From Gemmatimonadota bacterium (GTDB taxonomy: Bacteria; Gemmatimonadota; Gemmatimonadetes; Gemmatimonadales; Gemmatimonadaceae), in assembly GCA_027622655.1 (NCBI GenBank), contig JAQBYI010000018.1:1-59085 (forward strand): DNA of 59,085 nt, in the 5' to 3' direction. The notes under the pieces are model-generated. The model worked only from the letters and a program-made list of their open reading frames with translations, had not been told where the DNA came from and did not search any database. A program made the position numbers and the translations under genes. Of the stretch, positions 51,097-59,085 are shown one piece after another; position 1 is the first letter of the stretch; each line of letters opens with the position of its first letter.

Positions 51097-52811
51097 ATCT
51101 CGCCGTGGGAACGTTGGCATACCTTGTCACGCGGACATTTCGCAATCGTGTGATCACGATGGCGCGACGCCTCCGCCAGCCGAAGTACGCTCTGGGGTTT
51201 GCCGTGGGAGTGCTGTACTTCGGGTTCATAGTGTTCGGACAGACGCGCGGGGGAGGCGACGGTCCGAACCTGTTCCAGAATGATTCGTTCCGAGCGCTGG
51301 CGCCGCTCTTCCTCGTGTTGATCCTCGCAATGGGGTGGTTTGCGTCTGGAGCGCAGAGCGCGCTGGCATTTCTTCCGGCCGAAGTAGCGCTCCTCTTTCC
51401 TGCACCAGTGACCCGGCGCGAGTTGATCCTGTACAAACTGGCCGGGGCCCAAATCCCGGTCATCGTAAACGCGCTCATTCTTGCGTTCATTTTTGGTGGC
51501 GGCCTACAAGAGATTCCCCGTTGGCTCGCGTTCGCGTCGCTATGGACGATGTTTGCCACGATCAGCCTGCACAGACTCGGCGCGGCGCTCGTGCGCGCGT
51601 CCCTGGCCGAGCACGGTGTGGCTGGGGCCAAGCGGACGTGGGTGTCATACGTCATCGGTCTGACGGTGCTCGCTGTGATCATACTCGCCGTGGTGCCGCA
51701 CCAAGTGCAGCTCGAAGGCGCGTCGAGCCCAATCGACTTCATGAGTCGGTTCGAACAGCTGCTCTCGGCGCCTGCTGTGCGCGCTGTGCTGTACCCATTC
51801 GCCCTGATGATTGCTCCGGCGTTCGCGCAAACAGTCGGTGAATGGTCGCTGGCGATGATCCCCGCGATTGCGTTGCTCGCAGCTCACCTCATCTGGGTAC
51901 TGCGCAGTGACGTGGCGTTCGAAGAAGCTGCAGTCGAAGCGTCTGCGAAGCGTCAGGCAGTGATCGACAACGTGCGCCGACGCGGCATCAGCGGGGCCAA
52001 CGAAGCAACGCCCAAGGCAACGCGGACTATCCCGCTCGGTTCAACGGGGCATCCGGCGATCGCCATCGTATGGAAAAACCTCCTGGGCCTGATGCGCACG
52101 ACCCGGCCGTCTCAATTCATCGGTATCCTCGTCCTGCCCGTCGTTGCCGCTTTGATTCTTGGCAAACGTTCCGGCGACCCCGCGCTGATCGTTGCGGGTG
52201 TGACCGGCATGATCGCTATGGTCACGTTCATTGCTGGTCCGATGACGGTGCGCAACGACCTCCGTGCGGACCTGCTGAACATTGAATCGCTCAAGACGTT
52301 TCCGTTGCGCGGTCGCGAACTGGTTCTGGCCGAAGTGACGTCGTCTGCGCTTCCGCTCTCGCTGTTTCAGTTCGTGCTGCTTGGCATCGCGGCCGTGGCG
52401 CTGCAGTCCAGTCAGAAACCGCTGCCGTTCGGCGTCACGATTGCCGTAGTCGTCACGCTGCCGATCGCGCTGTTCGGACTCAACCTGTGTTACTCGACGA
52501 TCCAGAACGGTATCGCCGTTCTCTTTCCGGGATGGATCCGTCTTGGCTCCGAAGGGCAAGGCGTCGGAGCCGTGGACATGATGGGGCAGGCAATACTCGG
52601 AATGATGGCGATGCTCATCGCGTTTCTGATCTGTCTGATTCTGCCCGCGCTCGTTGCGTTCATCGTTTTCACGATGGTGAAACCGCCGGCCGTGGTGGCT
52701 GCTGGGTTCGTAATGGTGGTCGGTTCGCTCGCGCTCGTCGGCGAATCGTATGCGATGATGCTCGGTCTCGGGCGCGCGCTCGAGCGGCTGGAGCCGTCCC
52801 AGGTCGGCTAA
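51093..52811 (+). CDS. ABC-2-type exporter permease
   Basis: A 572-residue polytopic inner-membrane protein with about 12 hydrophobic segments, partner of the ATPase upstream (start overlaps its stop, ATGA). The N-terminal half contains a cytosolic loop ahead of the first helix (FRNRVITMARRLRQPKYALG). A conserved-looking motif EVALLFPAPVTRRELILYKL marks the ABC exporter permease group, and a related FPLRGRELVLAE appears in the second half, indicating an internal duplication. The substrate is not predictable. Together the pair makes a two-gene exporter, perhaps for a lipid, peptide or antimicrobial. Confidence 0.82.
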   Translation: MNLAVGTLAYLVTRTFRNRVITMARRLRQPKYALGFAVGVLYFGFIVFGQTRGGGDGPNLFQNDSFRALAPLFLVLILAMGWFASGAQSALAFLPAEVALLFPAPVTRRELILYKLAGAQIPVIVNALILAFIFGGGLQEIPRWLAFASLWTMFATISLHRLGAALVRASLAEHGVAGAKRTWVSYVIGLTVLAVIILAVVPHQVQLEGASSPIDFMSRFEQLLSAPAVRAVLYPFALMIAPAFAQTVGEWSLAMIPAIALLAAHLIWVLRSDVAFEEAAVEASAKRQAVIDNVRRRGISGANEATPKATRTIPLGSTGHPAIAIVWKNLLGLMRTTRPSQFIGILVLPVVAALILGKRSGDPALIVAGVTGMIAMVTFIAGPMTVRNDLRADLLNIESLKTFPLRGRELVLAEVTSSALPLSLFQFVLLGIAAVALQSSQKPLPFGVTIAVVVTLPIALFGLNLCYSTIQNGIAVLFPGWIRLGSEGQGVGAVDMMGQAILGMMAMLIAFLICLILPALVAFIVFTMVKPPAVVAAGFVMVVGSLALVGESYAMMLGLGRALERLEPSQVG

Positions 52812-53001
52812 CCGGCGGAGACAGACCGATTGCCCTTCTGAGTCGTTCGGGACACTCTCCAGTCGTGGTTACCTGTCTGCGCGTCGGAGGAAGATGCCTG
52901 TTACTGACTTTGTGCGTGCTAGTGCGCTGTGAGCGCATCCGTGCCAGATTGATGCCCACGAACGGCGGCGCCCGACTTCCACTCTGCACACCCGGAATTC
53001 C

Positions 53002-54129
53002 ATGACACCCAAAGCCTGGCTCTTTCTGTTGCTTGGACTATTCGTGGCGTATTACTCCGTGTCATGGGTGCGCGGGGCGTCGCTCACCGAATCGGGCCAG
53101 AAAGCGAGCGCAGACCCGACGCCGGCTGGATCGCCGATACCGAAAATGGTGCTGTATGGGATGGTCGGCATGCTCTTCGGCTGGATCAGCGGAGGCGGCG
53201 TGCAAGTGACCGACTGGGTCGTCACCTTCACCTCACCATTCGGAGCCACGGGCACGCCGAGTATGTATGTCGCAATCGCGACGATGACGTTCCTTGGCGC
53301 TGCAATCGGGCTGGTGTTCCACAAGGGGCGCCCTGGGTGGCCGAAGGCGGTCGAATTGTTCATCGGGTTTATCACAAATTTCTTCGACACGCTCGGAATC
53401 GGTTCCTACGCGCCGACCACGGCGATGTGGAAGGCATGGAAGATGGTGGACGACCGCGTCATACCCGGAACGCTGACAGCCGGGCACTTTCCATCGACGA
53501 TAGCGCAGGCCTTCATCTTCATCGCGATCGTCGAAGTCGACTTCAAGACGCTCACGCTGCTCATCCTGGCAGCGGTGCTCGGTGCATGGCTCGGAGCCGG
53601 GGTGGTAGCGACGTGGTCCAAACGAAACGTGCAACTCGGCATGGGTCTCGCTCTACTCGCCGCCGCGGCGCTCTTCGTGATCAAGAATGTCGACGAAATG
53701 CGCGGCACTCCGATGATTGCCGGCGGCACCGCGCTTTCGCTGGCCGGCGTGTATCTGATGGTCGGAATCGTCGGCAACTTCATCCTTGGCGCGTTGATGA
53801 CGATCGGCGTCGGGGCCTATGCGCCAAGCCTGATCATGATTTCGCTTCTGGGGATGAACCCGACGGCCGCGTTTCCCATCATGATGGGCTCGTGCGCGTT
53901 CTTGATGCCGATCGCGAGCGGCCGGTTCGTGAAGAAGGGAAGTTTTGCACTTCGACCGGCGCTCGGTCTGACGTTGGCCGGCGTACCAGCGGTGCTGCTT
54001 GCTGCAATCATCGTGAAATCGCTGCCGCTAACCACGGTGCGCTGGCTCGTCGTCGTCGTGGTTCTCTATACGTCGGTATCGATGCTTCGGTCGGCGCGGG
54101 CGGAACGCATCGCCGCCAAGACAGGCTAG
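53002..54129 (+). CDS. TauE/SafE-family permease
   Basis: A 375-residue membrane protein with about eight to nine transmembrane helices. The repeat-half signatures GMVGMLFGWISGGG and IVGNFILGALMTIGVG match the TauE/SafE (sulfite exporter) family. Members export sulfite, sulfoacetate or other sulfur/organic anions; some have unrelated roles. It is longer than the ~250-residue core owing to a loop after the first helix (ESGQKASADPTPAGSPIP). Start evidence is weak: no Shine-Dalgarno site and no clear -10 box. The tandem cupredoxin lipoprotein follows 31 bases later, so they are probably co-transcribed. Confidence 0.8.
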   Translation: MTPKAWLFLLLGLFVAYYSVSWVRGASLTESGQKASADPTPAGSPIPKMVLYGMVGMLFGWISGGGVQVTDWVVTFTSPFGATGTPSMYVAIATMTFLGAAIGLVFHKGRPGWPKAVELFIGFITNFFDTLGIGSYAPTTAMWKAWKMVDDRVIPGTLTAGHFPSTIAQAFIFIAIVEVDFKTLTLLILAAVLGAWLGAGVVATWSKRNVQLGMGLALLAAAALFVIKNVDEMRGTPMIAGGTALSLAGVYLMVGIVGNFILGALMTIGVGAYAPSLIMISLLGMNPTAAFPIMMGSCAFLMPIASGRFVKKGSFALRPALGLTLAGVPAVLLAAIIVKSLPLTTVRWLVVVVVLYTSVSMLRSARAERIAAKTG

Positions 54130-54160
54130 CACTCAATTCCCCACGCAAGGAACTCCAGCT

Positions 54161-54994
54161 ATGACGTATCCCAGAATAGCAACTCTCACTGCGCTGGTTG
54201 GCGCTACACTCGCGGCGTGCACGGCCTCGGATCAGACGCCGGCAGACACAGCGTTGAATGAAGTGACCTTTCATGCGAATGACTATTCGTTTCAGGGACC
54301 GGACACGATTTCGGCCGGAATGACGCGATTCACGCTGGTGAACGACGGGCCTGGATACCACCACATTCAGCTCGTTCGACTCGACAGCGCGAAGACGCTC
54401 GCCGACCTTGAAACAGCGCTCAAGACACCCGGCATGCCGCCGGGATGGGCGGTGTTCATGCCGGGTCCGAACTCACCCGACCCGAAAGGATCGTCGATTC
54501 TTACGGCAGAGGTCGCTGCGGGCAACTACGCGGTGATCTGCGTAGTGGACATTCCGGAGATGACGCCGTATTTCGCGCGTGGAATGGTGAAGGGACTTAC
54601 GGTCACCGCGGGCACCGGCGCCATGGCTGCGGCCCCAACGGCCGATATCGTATTGACGATGTTCGACTACAACTTCACGCTCTCGACCCCACTCACGGCC
54701 GGTCGCCATGTGATCGAAGTGGTCAATACCGGCCCGCAGCCGCACGAGGTGTTCATAATGCGCCTCGCGCCGGGCAAGACGCTCGACGATTTCGGAAAGT
54801 GGATGGCGACAATGGAAGGAACGCCGCCGGGCACGGCGCTCGGAGGCACCACGTTCGCGCTTCCAGGGGTGAAGAGCTGGATCGAAGTAGACTTTTCCCC
54901 GGGTGACTACGCACTGCTGTGCTTTGTGCCCGACGCAAAGGATGGCAAGCCGCACCTCGAGCACGGCATGGTGCAGCCGTTCAAGATTGAATAG
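54161..54994 (+). CDS. Tandem cupredoxin-like lipoprotein
   Basis: A 277-residue exported lipoprotein (lipobox LAAC, Cys20) made of two similar ~115-residue halves. Half two has a plausible type-1 copper site: His195 in QPHEVFIMRL, Cys254 in YALLCFVPD, then His265/His268 and Met270 in KPHLEHGM. Half one aligns with it (GYHHIQLVRL, YAVICVVDI) and keeps His67/His68, Cys127 and Met142, but the C-terminal histidines are replaced by Tyr137 and Arg140. Half one therefore probably cannot hold copper in the usual way. AAGGA lies nine bases before the ATG. Role: electron transfer or copper handling in the periplasm, inferred. Confidence 0.75.
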   Translation: MTYPRIATLTALVGATLAACTASDQTPADTALNEVTFHANDYSFQGPDTISAGMTRFTLVNDGPGYHHIQLVRLDSAKTLADLETALKTPGMPPGWAVFMPGPNSPDPKGSSILTAEVAAGNYAVICVVDIPEMTPYFARGMVKGLTVTAGTGAMAAAPTADIVLTMFDYNFTLSTPLTAGRHVIEVVNTGPQPHEVFIMRLAPGKTLDDFGKWMATMEGTPPGTALGGTTFALPGVKSWIEVDFSPGDYALLCFVPDAKDGKPHLEHGMVQPFKIE

Positions 54995-55054
54995 ACCGCA
55001 TTCTGAGCAGGTGAACCGCAGTCGCGCAACGCAACCTGTAACGACGAGATACCG

Positions 55055-56413
55055 ATGACCGCCACTGAAACGATGCTCTCAATGCCCGCGACCGATCACG
55101 TTCCGCGGAAATACGACGGTCCTTCGAAAGCCGAAATCATCGCGATGCGGCAGCAGTATACCAATCCCGCTGTTTTCACGATCTACAAGGACCCGCTGCT
55201 CATTGTCGAAGGGCACATGCAGTATCTCTGGGACGAGACGGGCCGGCGTTATCTCGACTGTCTAGCCGGCATCGTTACGATCGGTATTGGTCACGAACAT
55301 CCCAAGTATGTCAAGCGCGTGCAGGAGCAGGTCGCGACGCTGAACCACGCCACGACGATCTACCTGCACCCGAACTTCCCGCTGCTCGCCAAGAAACTGG
55401 CGTCCAAAATGCCGAAGGGGCTCGACGTCACGTACTTCACGAACAGCGGAACCGAGGCCAACGAACTTGCGGTGGCAATGGCGCGGTTGCATACCGGCAA
55501 CTCGGACATCATTGCGCTGCGCCACGCCTACCACGGCAACTCGGCGACGGCGATGGGCCTTACCGGGCTGAACACCTGGAAGTTCGCGCTCGAGCACGGC
55601 GGGCGTGTGCACCATGCGCTGAATCCCGATCCGTACCGAAGCCCGTTCAGCGGAAAGGCCGAGGAAATCTCTCATCTCGCTGCCAACGACGTGCGGGACA
55701 TCATCCGGACGGCAACCCCGGGCAAGGTCGCGGCATTCATCTGCGAGCCGGTGCAGGGCGCCGGCGGCGTGACGCACGGGGCACCCAACTACCTCGGCGA
55801 AGTGTACGGGCACGTTCGCGCTGCTGGTGGTCTCTGCATCGCCGACGAAGTCCAGACTGGATTCGGGCGCACTGGCAATCACTACTGGGGTTTCGAGAAC
55901 TTCGGCGTGGTACCCGACTTTGTAACGATGGCCAAGAGCCTCGGCAACGGCGCGCCCATCGGCGCTGTGACGACCCGCATGGACATTGCCAAGTCGCTAG
56001 CCGGGACGACGCACTTCAATACTTTTGGCGGGAACCCGGTTTCAATGGCGGCTGGGCTGGCCGTGCTCGACATCATCGACGAGGACGGACTGCAGGCGAA
56101 CTGCAAAGCTCGGGGCGCAGAGTTCCGCGCGGGCCTGGAAAAACTCCGGCGCTCCTACTCTGTGATCGGCGACGTGCGTGGCATGGGACTCATGCTCGGA
56201 ATCGAACTGGTGACCGACCACGCGACGCGGGAGCCAGCAAAAGGGCAGACGGTGGACATCCTCGAAGCGACGCGCGAAGCGGGTCTGCTCATCGCCAAGG
56301 GTGGCCTCGACGGCAACGTGCTTCGCGTCAAGCCGCCGATGTGCATTACCGCCGCAGATGTCGAGTTTGCACTCGACGTGCTCGACCGGAGCTTCGCAGC
56401 GGTGAGTGCGTAG
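55055..56413 (+). CDS. Class III aminotransferase (AGXT2-like)
   Basis: A 452-residue PLP-dependent enzyme of the class III omega-aminotransferase family. The PLP lysine lies in [16 protein letters not shown]; other signatures are [29 protein letters not shown] and [14 protein letters not shown]. The overall sequence is closest to alanine-glyoxylate aminotransferase 2, which uses alanine or beta-amino acids with glyoxylate or pyruvate. It may instead act on gamma- or beta-amino acids. The N-terminal ~40 residues are charged and lack a signal, so it is cytosolic. A hairpin terminator lies just after the stop. Confidence 0.9.
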   Translation: MTATETMLSMPATDHVPRKYDGPSKAEIIAMRQQYTNPAVFTIYKDPLLIVEGHMQYLWDETGRRYLDCLAGIVTIGIGHEHPKYVKRVQEQVATLNHATTIYLHPNFPLLAKKLASKMPKGLDVTYFTNSGTEANELAVAMARLHTGNSDIIALRHAYHGNSATAMGLTGLNTWKFALEHGGRVHHALNPDPYRSPFSGKAEEISHLAANDVRDIIRTATPGKVAAFICEPVQGAGGVTHGAPNYLGEVYGHVRAAGGLCIADEVQTGFGRTGNHYWGFENFGVVPDFVTMAKSLGNGAPIGAVTTRMDIAKSLAGTTHFNTFGGNPVSMAAGLAVLDIIDEDGLQANCKARGAEFRAGLEKLRRSYSVIGDVRGMGLMLGIELVTDHATREPAKGQTVDILEATREAGLLIAKGGLDGNVLRVKPPMCITAADVEFALDVLDRSFAAVSA

Positions 56414-56417
56414 CGTC

Positions 56418-56475
56418 AGCTGAGTTGCGCCCTCGAGAAGGTCCTCGGGTGCGCAACAGAAGTCAGCTAGTTTTT
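56418..56475. terminator. Terminator region between aminotransferase and small lipoprotein genes
   Basis: GTTGCGC (56424-56430) pairs with GCGCAAC (56451-56457), with inner CCC/GGG and GAG/CTC pairs and outer AGCTGA/TCAGCT. TTTTT follows at 56471-56475. The 3' flank covers the stop codon of the minus-strand gene (56467-56469). Confidence 0.65.
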
Positions 56476-56970
56476 AGTGTACACAATAGTGTGCGATGTT
56501 GCGCCGTCGAGCTGCACGACGGTGGCCGCCGTCGATGTCCATGTGGCACTCGACGTCGAATTCGTCTCGACGTTCGTGATCACTGCGGTCTTTGCGCCCG
56601 GCGCGACGGTCCATGTGCCGAAGGTGCTGTCGCTGTACGTCGAGAGGTTGCCGGCCACATTTTCGAGCGACACGACCTTCGAGACCCATTTCCCGTCGGC
56701 TGTAATGGCGAGCGTTCCACTTTGCAGCTGGAGCGTGTATCCGGTGTCGGCATACATGGTCCACGGGAGCGGCTTCGCATCCACGGTGCTGAGCGTGTAG
56801 CTCCCGACCGGCGTTGCCGGCCCGTTGGACCCTCCTGGATTGTCGGAACCACCCGGCGCTGTTACGTCTTTACCGGCGCTGCATGCCGAGGTGACCGCTA
56901 ACACAGCGGCCGTCCAGAGCGTCAACCATCGCGGGGAACGACCGGTTGCATGGTGGACAGGCTGGTTCAC
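56467..56970 (-). CDS. Small exported lipoprotein of unknown function
   Basis: A 167-residue protein. Residues 1-30 look like a lipoprotein signal (LTLWTAAVLAVTSAC), followed by a Gly/Pro-rich linker (APGGSDNPGGSNGPATPVG) and a beta-rich domain of about 110 residues (SYTLSTVDAKPLPW, VETNSTSSATWTST). Linker and domain resemble small secreted Gemmatimonadota-type lipoproteins with immunoglobulin-like or lipocalin-like folds, but no family is certain. The GTG at 56970 is the likely start; the long upstream frame belongs to the divergent gene's shadow. No Shine-Dalgarno site is clear. Confidence 0.55.
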   Translation of the reverse strand: MNQPVHHATGRSPRWLTLWTAAVLAVTSACSAGKDVTAPGGSDNPGGSNGPATPVGSYTLSTVDAKPLPWTMYADTGYTLQLQSGTLAITADGKWVSKVVSLENVAGNLSTYSDSTFGTWTVAPGAKTAVITNVETNSTSSATWTSTAATVVQLDGATSHTIVYTKN

Positions 56971-57025
56971 CGCGCGAACACCGGCTAGCGTGGTCACAGG
57001 CAGCGCACCCGACTTGGGAGACGAC

Positions 57026-57379
57026 ATGAGATCGATGGTCATAGGATTGGTCGCCATATGCATGCTCTCAGCGTGTGCGGGCGGAAAGGATGCCCCGACG
57101 GCGCCGGACGATGGGACGCCCGGCGCCGCGATCGTGGAGGTGTTCACTCCGGGTCTCGTTTTCAGCCCCGCGTTCATGACGGTTTCTGTTGGCACGGTCG
57201 TTCGATTCAACATCGCCGGACTCGCGCACGACGTGACGTTTCAGGCGGTCAACGGCGCTCCAGCCAGCATTCCGGTCACGACGAATCAGGTGGTCAGTCG
57301 CACCTTCAACACGAAAGGCGTTTTTCCATTCGACTGCTTCACGCATCCCGGAATGTTCGGTCAGGTGACGGTCGAGTAG
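57026..57379 (+). CDS. Plastocyanin/azurin-like cupredoxin lipoprotein
   Basis: A 117-residue blue-copper-type protein. The signal ends in a lipobox (LSAC, Cys17), followed by a short Asp/Pro/Thr linker. The type-1 copper ligands are visible: His68 in GLAHDVTFQ, then Cys104, His107 and Met110 in FDCFTHPGMFG. The length matches single-domain plastocyanins. It probably carries electrons or copper in the periplasm. GGGAG lies before the ATG. It is divergent from the small lipoprotein gene and ends five bases before the convergent DUF1501 stop. Confidence 0.85.
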   Translation: MRSMVIGLVAICMLSACAGGKDAPTAPDDGTPGAAIVEVFTPGLVFSPAFMTVSVGTVVRFNIAGLAHDVTFQAVNGAPASIPVTTNQVVSRTFNTKGVFPFDCFTHPGMFGQVTVE

Positions 57380-57384
57380 CTGCG

Positions 57385-58722
57385 TCATAGCGTGACGCCG
57401 CGAAATGTTGGCGTCCACGCCGGGAATACCTGGTCGAGCTGCGTATTGCCGAGTCGGTTCTGGACGATTTCCGCGAGCACGTCGCGATAGTCGAGCGTAA
57501 CCTTGAGATCCTGTGATTTTTCCAGATTCTCAATTGCCAGGCCGGGCCAGCCAGGCATTCCGTTGGTTCCGTACGCCAGCACGCGTCCGCCGGCGATGCC
57601 CTGGCCCATGGCGTACATGGTGGACGCGCGGCCGTGATCGGTGCCCTGCGATCCGTTTTCGCGCGCATTGCGACCGAACTCCGAAATGACAACGACCGTC
57701 ACTCGTGTGTTCGTTGCGACGATGTCTGCATGAAACGCAGCGAGCGCGCTCGCGAACTGGTCAGTCAGCGTTGAGAGTGCGCCCACAGTTCCGCCTTGCG
57801 CCGCGTGCGTGTCCCAGCCGCCGATATCCACTTGCGCTGCTTCGATGCCAACGTCGGCCTGAATCAGCGTGGCGACAGACTGGAGTGCGCGGCCGAACGA
57901 CGTATTGGGGTAGACGGCGCCGTTCATCGGCGTATAGCCGGCGAAATTCACGGATTGCAACAATGCAATGGTGTTCACCGCATCGAGCGCTGACGCGTCG
58001 AGCGGCGCCGGCGCGCCGGCGTAGTCGGTGGTGATGACCGCCTGTCGGGCAGCGGCCGTGTTCTGTGCACCGCCGATCGTGAAGTTTGCCGGGTTCGCAA
58101 TGGGAAGCGTCCTTGGTCCGCCGACGAGCGATTTCTGCAGACCGTTGGCGACTCCGAGTGCGCGAAGTACGGCATCGGATTTCATCGGCGGAACGAGCGC
58201 GAGATGACGTCCGAGCCAACCCGTGACGTAGTTCACATCAGCCGGCTTGCCGACCTCCATGTACCGCTGCGCGTCGAAATGCGAACGAGACACGTAGCTT
58301 TGGCCGGCCGCGTGCATCACGAGCAGGTTGCCGCTGGCGAACGCGGGGAGCAGGGACTGCATGGCCGGCGCGAAACCGAACATGTTGTCGAGTGCGGCAA
58401 CCTTCTGATCAGCCGGAAGCGTGGCGTCGGGCGGGGGAATCGCGATCGTCGAGCGGCCGGTGTAGTACGCCGGATCACCGAAGGGCACGCAGAGGTTCAG
58501 TCCGTCGGCACCACCGCGCTGAAAAATCGACACAATGACATCGCGTTCGCCCGCAAACGTCTGCGCGAGCACAATCTTGGGCAGCCACTCGGGAAAAACC
58601 GCGGCCGCGGCCGCGGCGCCGGAGATTCCGGCGGCGGTGGTGACAAACTGACGTCGCGAGAGTTCGCGGTATTCCGAACAGCCGCAGTCGTCATGATCCA
58701 ATTGGTCTGTCATCGCAGTCAT
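57385..58722 (-). CDS. DUF1501 family protein, Tat-exported
   Basis: A 445-residue protein with a twin-arginine signal (LSRRQFVTTAAG) and a sulfatase/phosphatase-like alpha-beta fold. The family signature IFQRGGADGLNLCVPFG is followed by GGWDTHAAQGG and VVISEFGRNARENGSQGTDHGRAS, with the metal-binding His residues of the DUF1501 group. The role of DUF1501 proteins is not known; they are usually encoded beside DUF1800 proteins, as here, where the DUF1800 gene ends seven bases upstream. The two genes form one operon. Confidence 0.85.
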   Translation of the reverse strand: MTAMTDQLDHDDCGCSEYRELSRRQFVTTAAGISGAAAAAAVFPEWLPKIVLAQTFAGERDVIVSIFQRGGADGLNLCVPFGDPAYYTGRSTIAIPPPDATLPADQKVAALDNMFGFAPAMQSLLPAFASGNLLVMHAAGQSYVSRSHFDAQRYMEVGKPADVNYVTGWLGRHLALVPPMKSDAVLRALGVANGLQKSLVGGPRTLPIANPANFTIGGAQNTAAARQAVITTDYAGAPAPLDASALDAVNTIALLQSVNFAGYTPMNGAVYPNTSFGRALQSVATLIQADVGIEAAQVDIGGWDTHAAQGGTVGALSTLTDQFASALAAFHADIVATNTRVTVVVISEFGRNARENGSQGTDHGRASTMYAMGQGIAGGRVLAYGTNGMPGWPGLAIENLEKSQDLKVTLDYRDVLAEIVQNRLGNTQLDQVFPAWTPTFRGVTL

Positions 58723-58729
58723 CTCCGGC

Positions 58730-59068
58730 TTAGTACCACTGGAAGGCTTTGGACGAAATCGCGAGCGAGAGAGTTTCCCGTACTCGCGTGTTGTTGAACG
58801 TGCCGGCCTTGAGATAGTTGAGCAGGCCTGTGCGCGTGGCGAGGTTCATCTCGCCGCCGAAGAAGTTCGTATTGATGAGGTCGATTGCCGCGTCGGGCGT
58901 GCCTGCCAGATACGGAGTGGAGCTGACGATGATGTTGCCGGCGCTCAGGTTTGCGACCGTGCTGGCGAACTGCCAGCGCGGCATCAGGTTTCCAGACCAG
59001 TACTCGAACAGGTCGGGGTGTGCTGGTTCAGCGGGAATGTGACTCTGTGATTGGTGCTGTTTAGACGA
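58730..59068 (-). CDS. DUF1800 family protein, C-terminal end (cut or damaged at window edge)
   Basis: The C-terminal ~112 residues of a DUF1800 protein, ending KAFQWY. The hallmark FEYWSGNLMPRWQF lies near the left end. The frame is open to 59068 and then meets TAG at 59069-59071, although conserved sequence should continue. The preceding residues (SSKQHQSQHIP) do not fit the family well. Either the last ~40 bases of the window are misassembled, or the gene is broken. It sits directly before the DUF1501 gene, as usual for this pair. Confidence 0.7.
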   Translation of the reverse strand, partial: SSKQHQSQSHIPAEPAHPDLFEYWSGNLMPRWQFASTVANLSAGNIIVSSTPYLAGTPDAAIDLINTNFFGGEMNLATRTGLLNYLKAGTFNNTRVRETLSLAISSKAFQWY

Positions 59069-59085
59069 CTACCGCAAGGGGTTCG

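Noticed and set aside
52894-52932. Twelve-residue ORF with GGAGG just upstream, before the TauE gene
   Set aside because: Spacing to the ATG is only three bases and there is no regulatory residue pattern; a nearby 6-base palindrome (52923-52937) is too short to claim as an operator.

Overview
The window is 59 kb of high-GC bacterial DNA with about 35 protein genes on both strands and one tRNA. The gene mix points to Gemmatimonadota, with Acidobacteriota as the alternative. It has two orphan 'ADOP' ABC permeases, two DUF5916 outer-membrane proteins, a soluble Ser/Thr kinase with TolB-like and TPR regions, a DUF1800/DUF1501 pair, a type III glutamine synthetase, and many exported M28, M20 and S9 peptidases. 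This assignment rests on gene families only; there is no rRNA. Both edges cut a gene, and the last ~40 bases look unreliable, so the window may be a whole contig.

Layout. 1-2729: C-terminal part of a DUF5916 barrel protein plus a coupled beta-propeller. 2815-6652: type III glutamine synthetase and a DASS-type anion transporter, both minus strand. 6733-6803: tRNA-Cys with a clear promoter. 7169-11505: an amidase translationally coupled to an unusual three-part exported protein (cyanophycinase-like, dead beta-lactamase-like, Ycf48-like propeller). 11594-16818: Sco1-type copper chaperone, GHL10/DUF187 glycosidase, rhomboid protease, GH20 hexosaminidase. 16960-28461: M28 peptidase, kinase, YdeI-like protein, M20 peptidase, nitrilase, Tat-exported Gfo/Idh/MocA protein, LIC_10091-like protein, amidohydrolase. 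28474-41208: DinB-like protein, thiolase (fadA), fatty acid desaturase, M28 peptidase, two divergent ADOP permeases, fadN-type beta-oxidation protein. 41361-52811: S9 peptidase, DAACS symporter, 2-hydroxyacid dehydrogenase, complete DUF5916 protein, second S9 peptidase, ABC exporter pair. 53002-59068: TauE/SafE permease, tandem-cupredoxin lipoprotein, class III aminotransferase, two small lipoproteins (one a plastocyanin-like copper protein), DUF1501 and DUF1800 proteins.

How it works together. Most genes suit a heterotroph that digests peptides, amino sugars and amides outside the cytoplasm (S9, M28, M20, S51-like, GH20, GHL10, amidohydrolase), imports organic and amino acids (DASS, DAACS), and burns fatty acids (fadA, fadN). 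A second theme is periplasmic copper: a Sco1 protein and two cupredoxin lipoproteins.

Nothing here is a defence island, CRISPR array, prophage or biosynthetic cluster. The most interesting signals are the S51/pseudo-beta-lactamase/Ycf48 fusion, a recurring arrangement in which a TANNNT -10 box lies 5-8 bases before a start codon without a Shine-Dalgarno site (likely leaderless mRNAs), Gly-rich inserts shared by unrelated exported proteins, a one-base lesion at the end of an ADOP permease, and a tandem cupredoxin whose first half has lost copper ligands.
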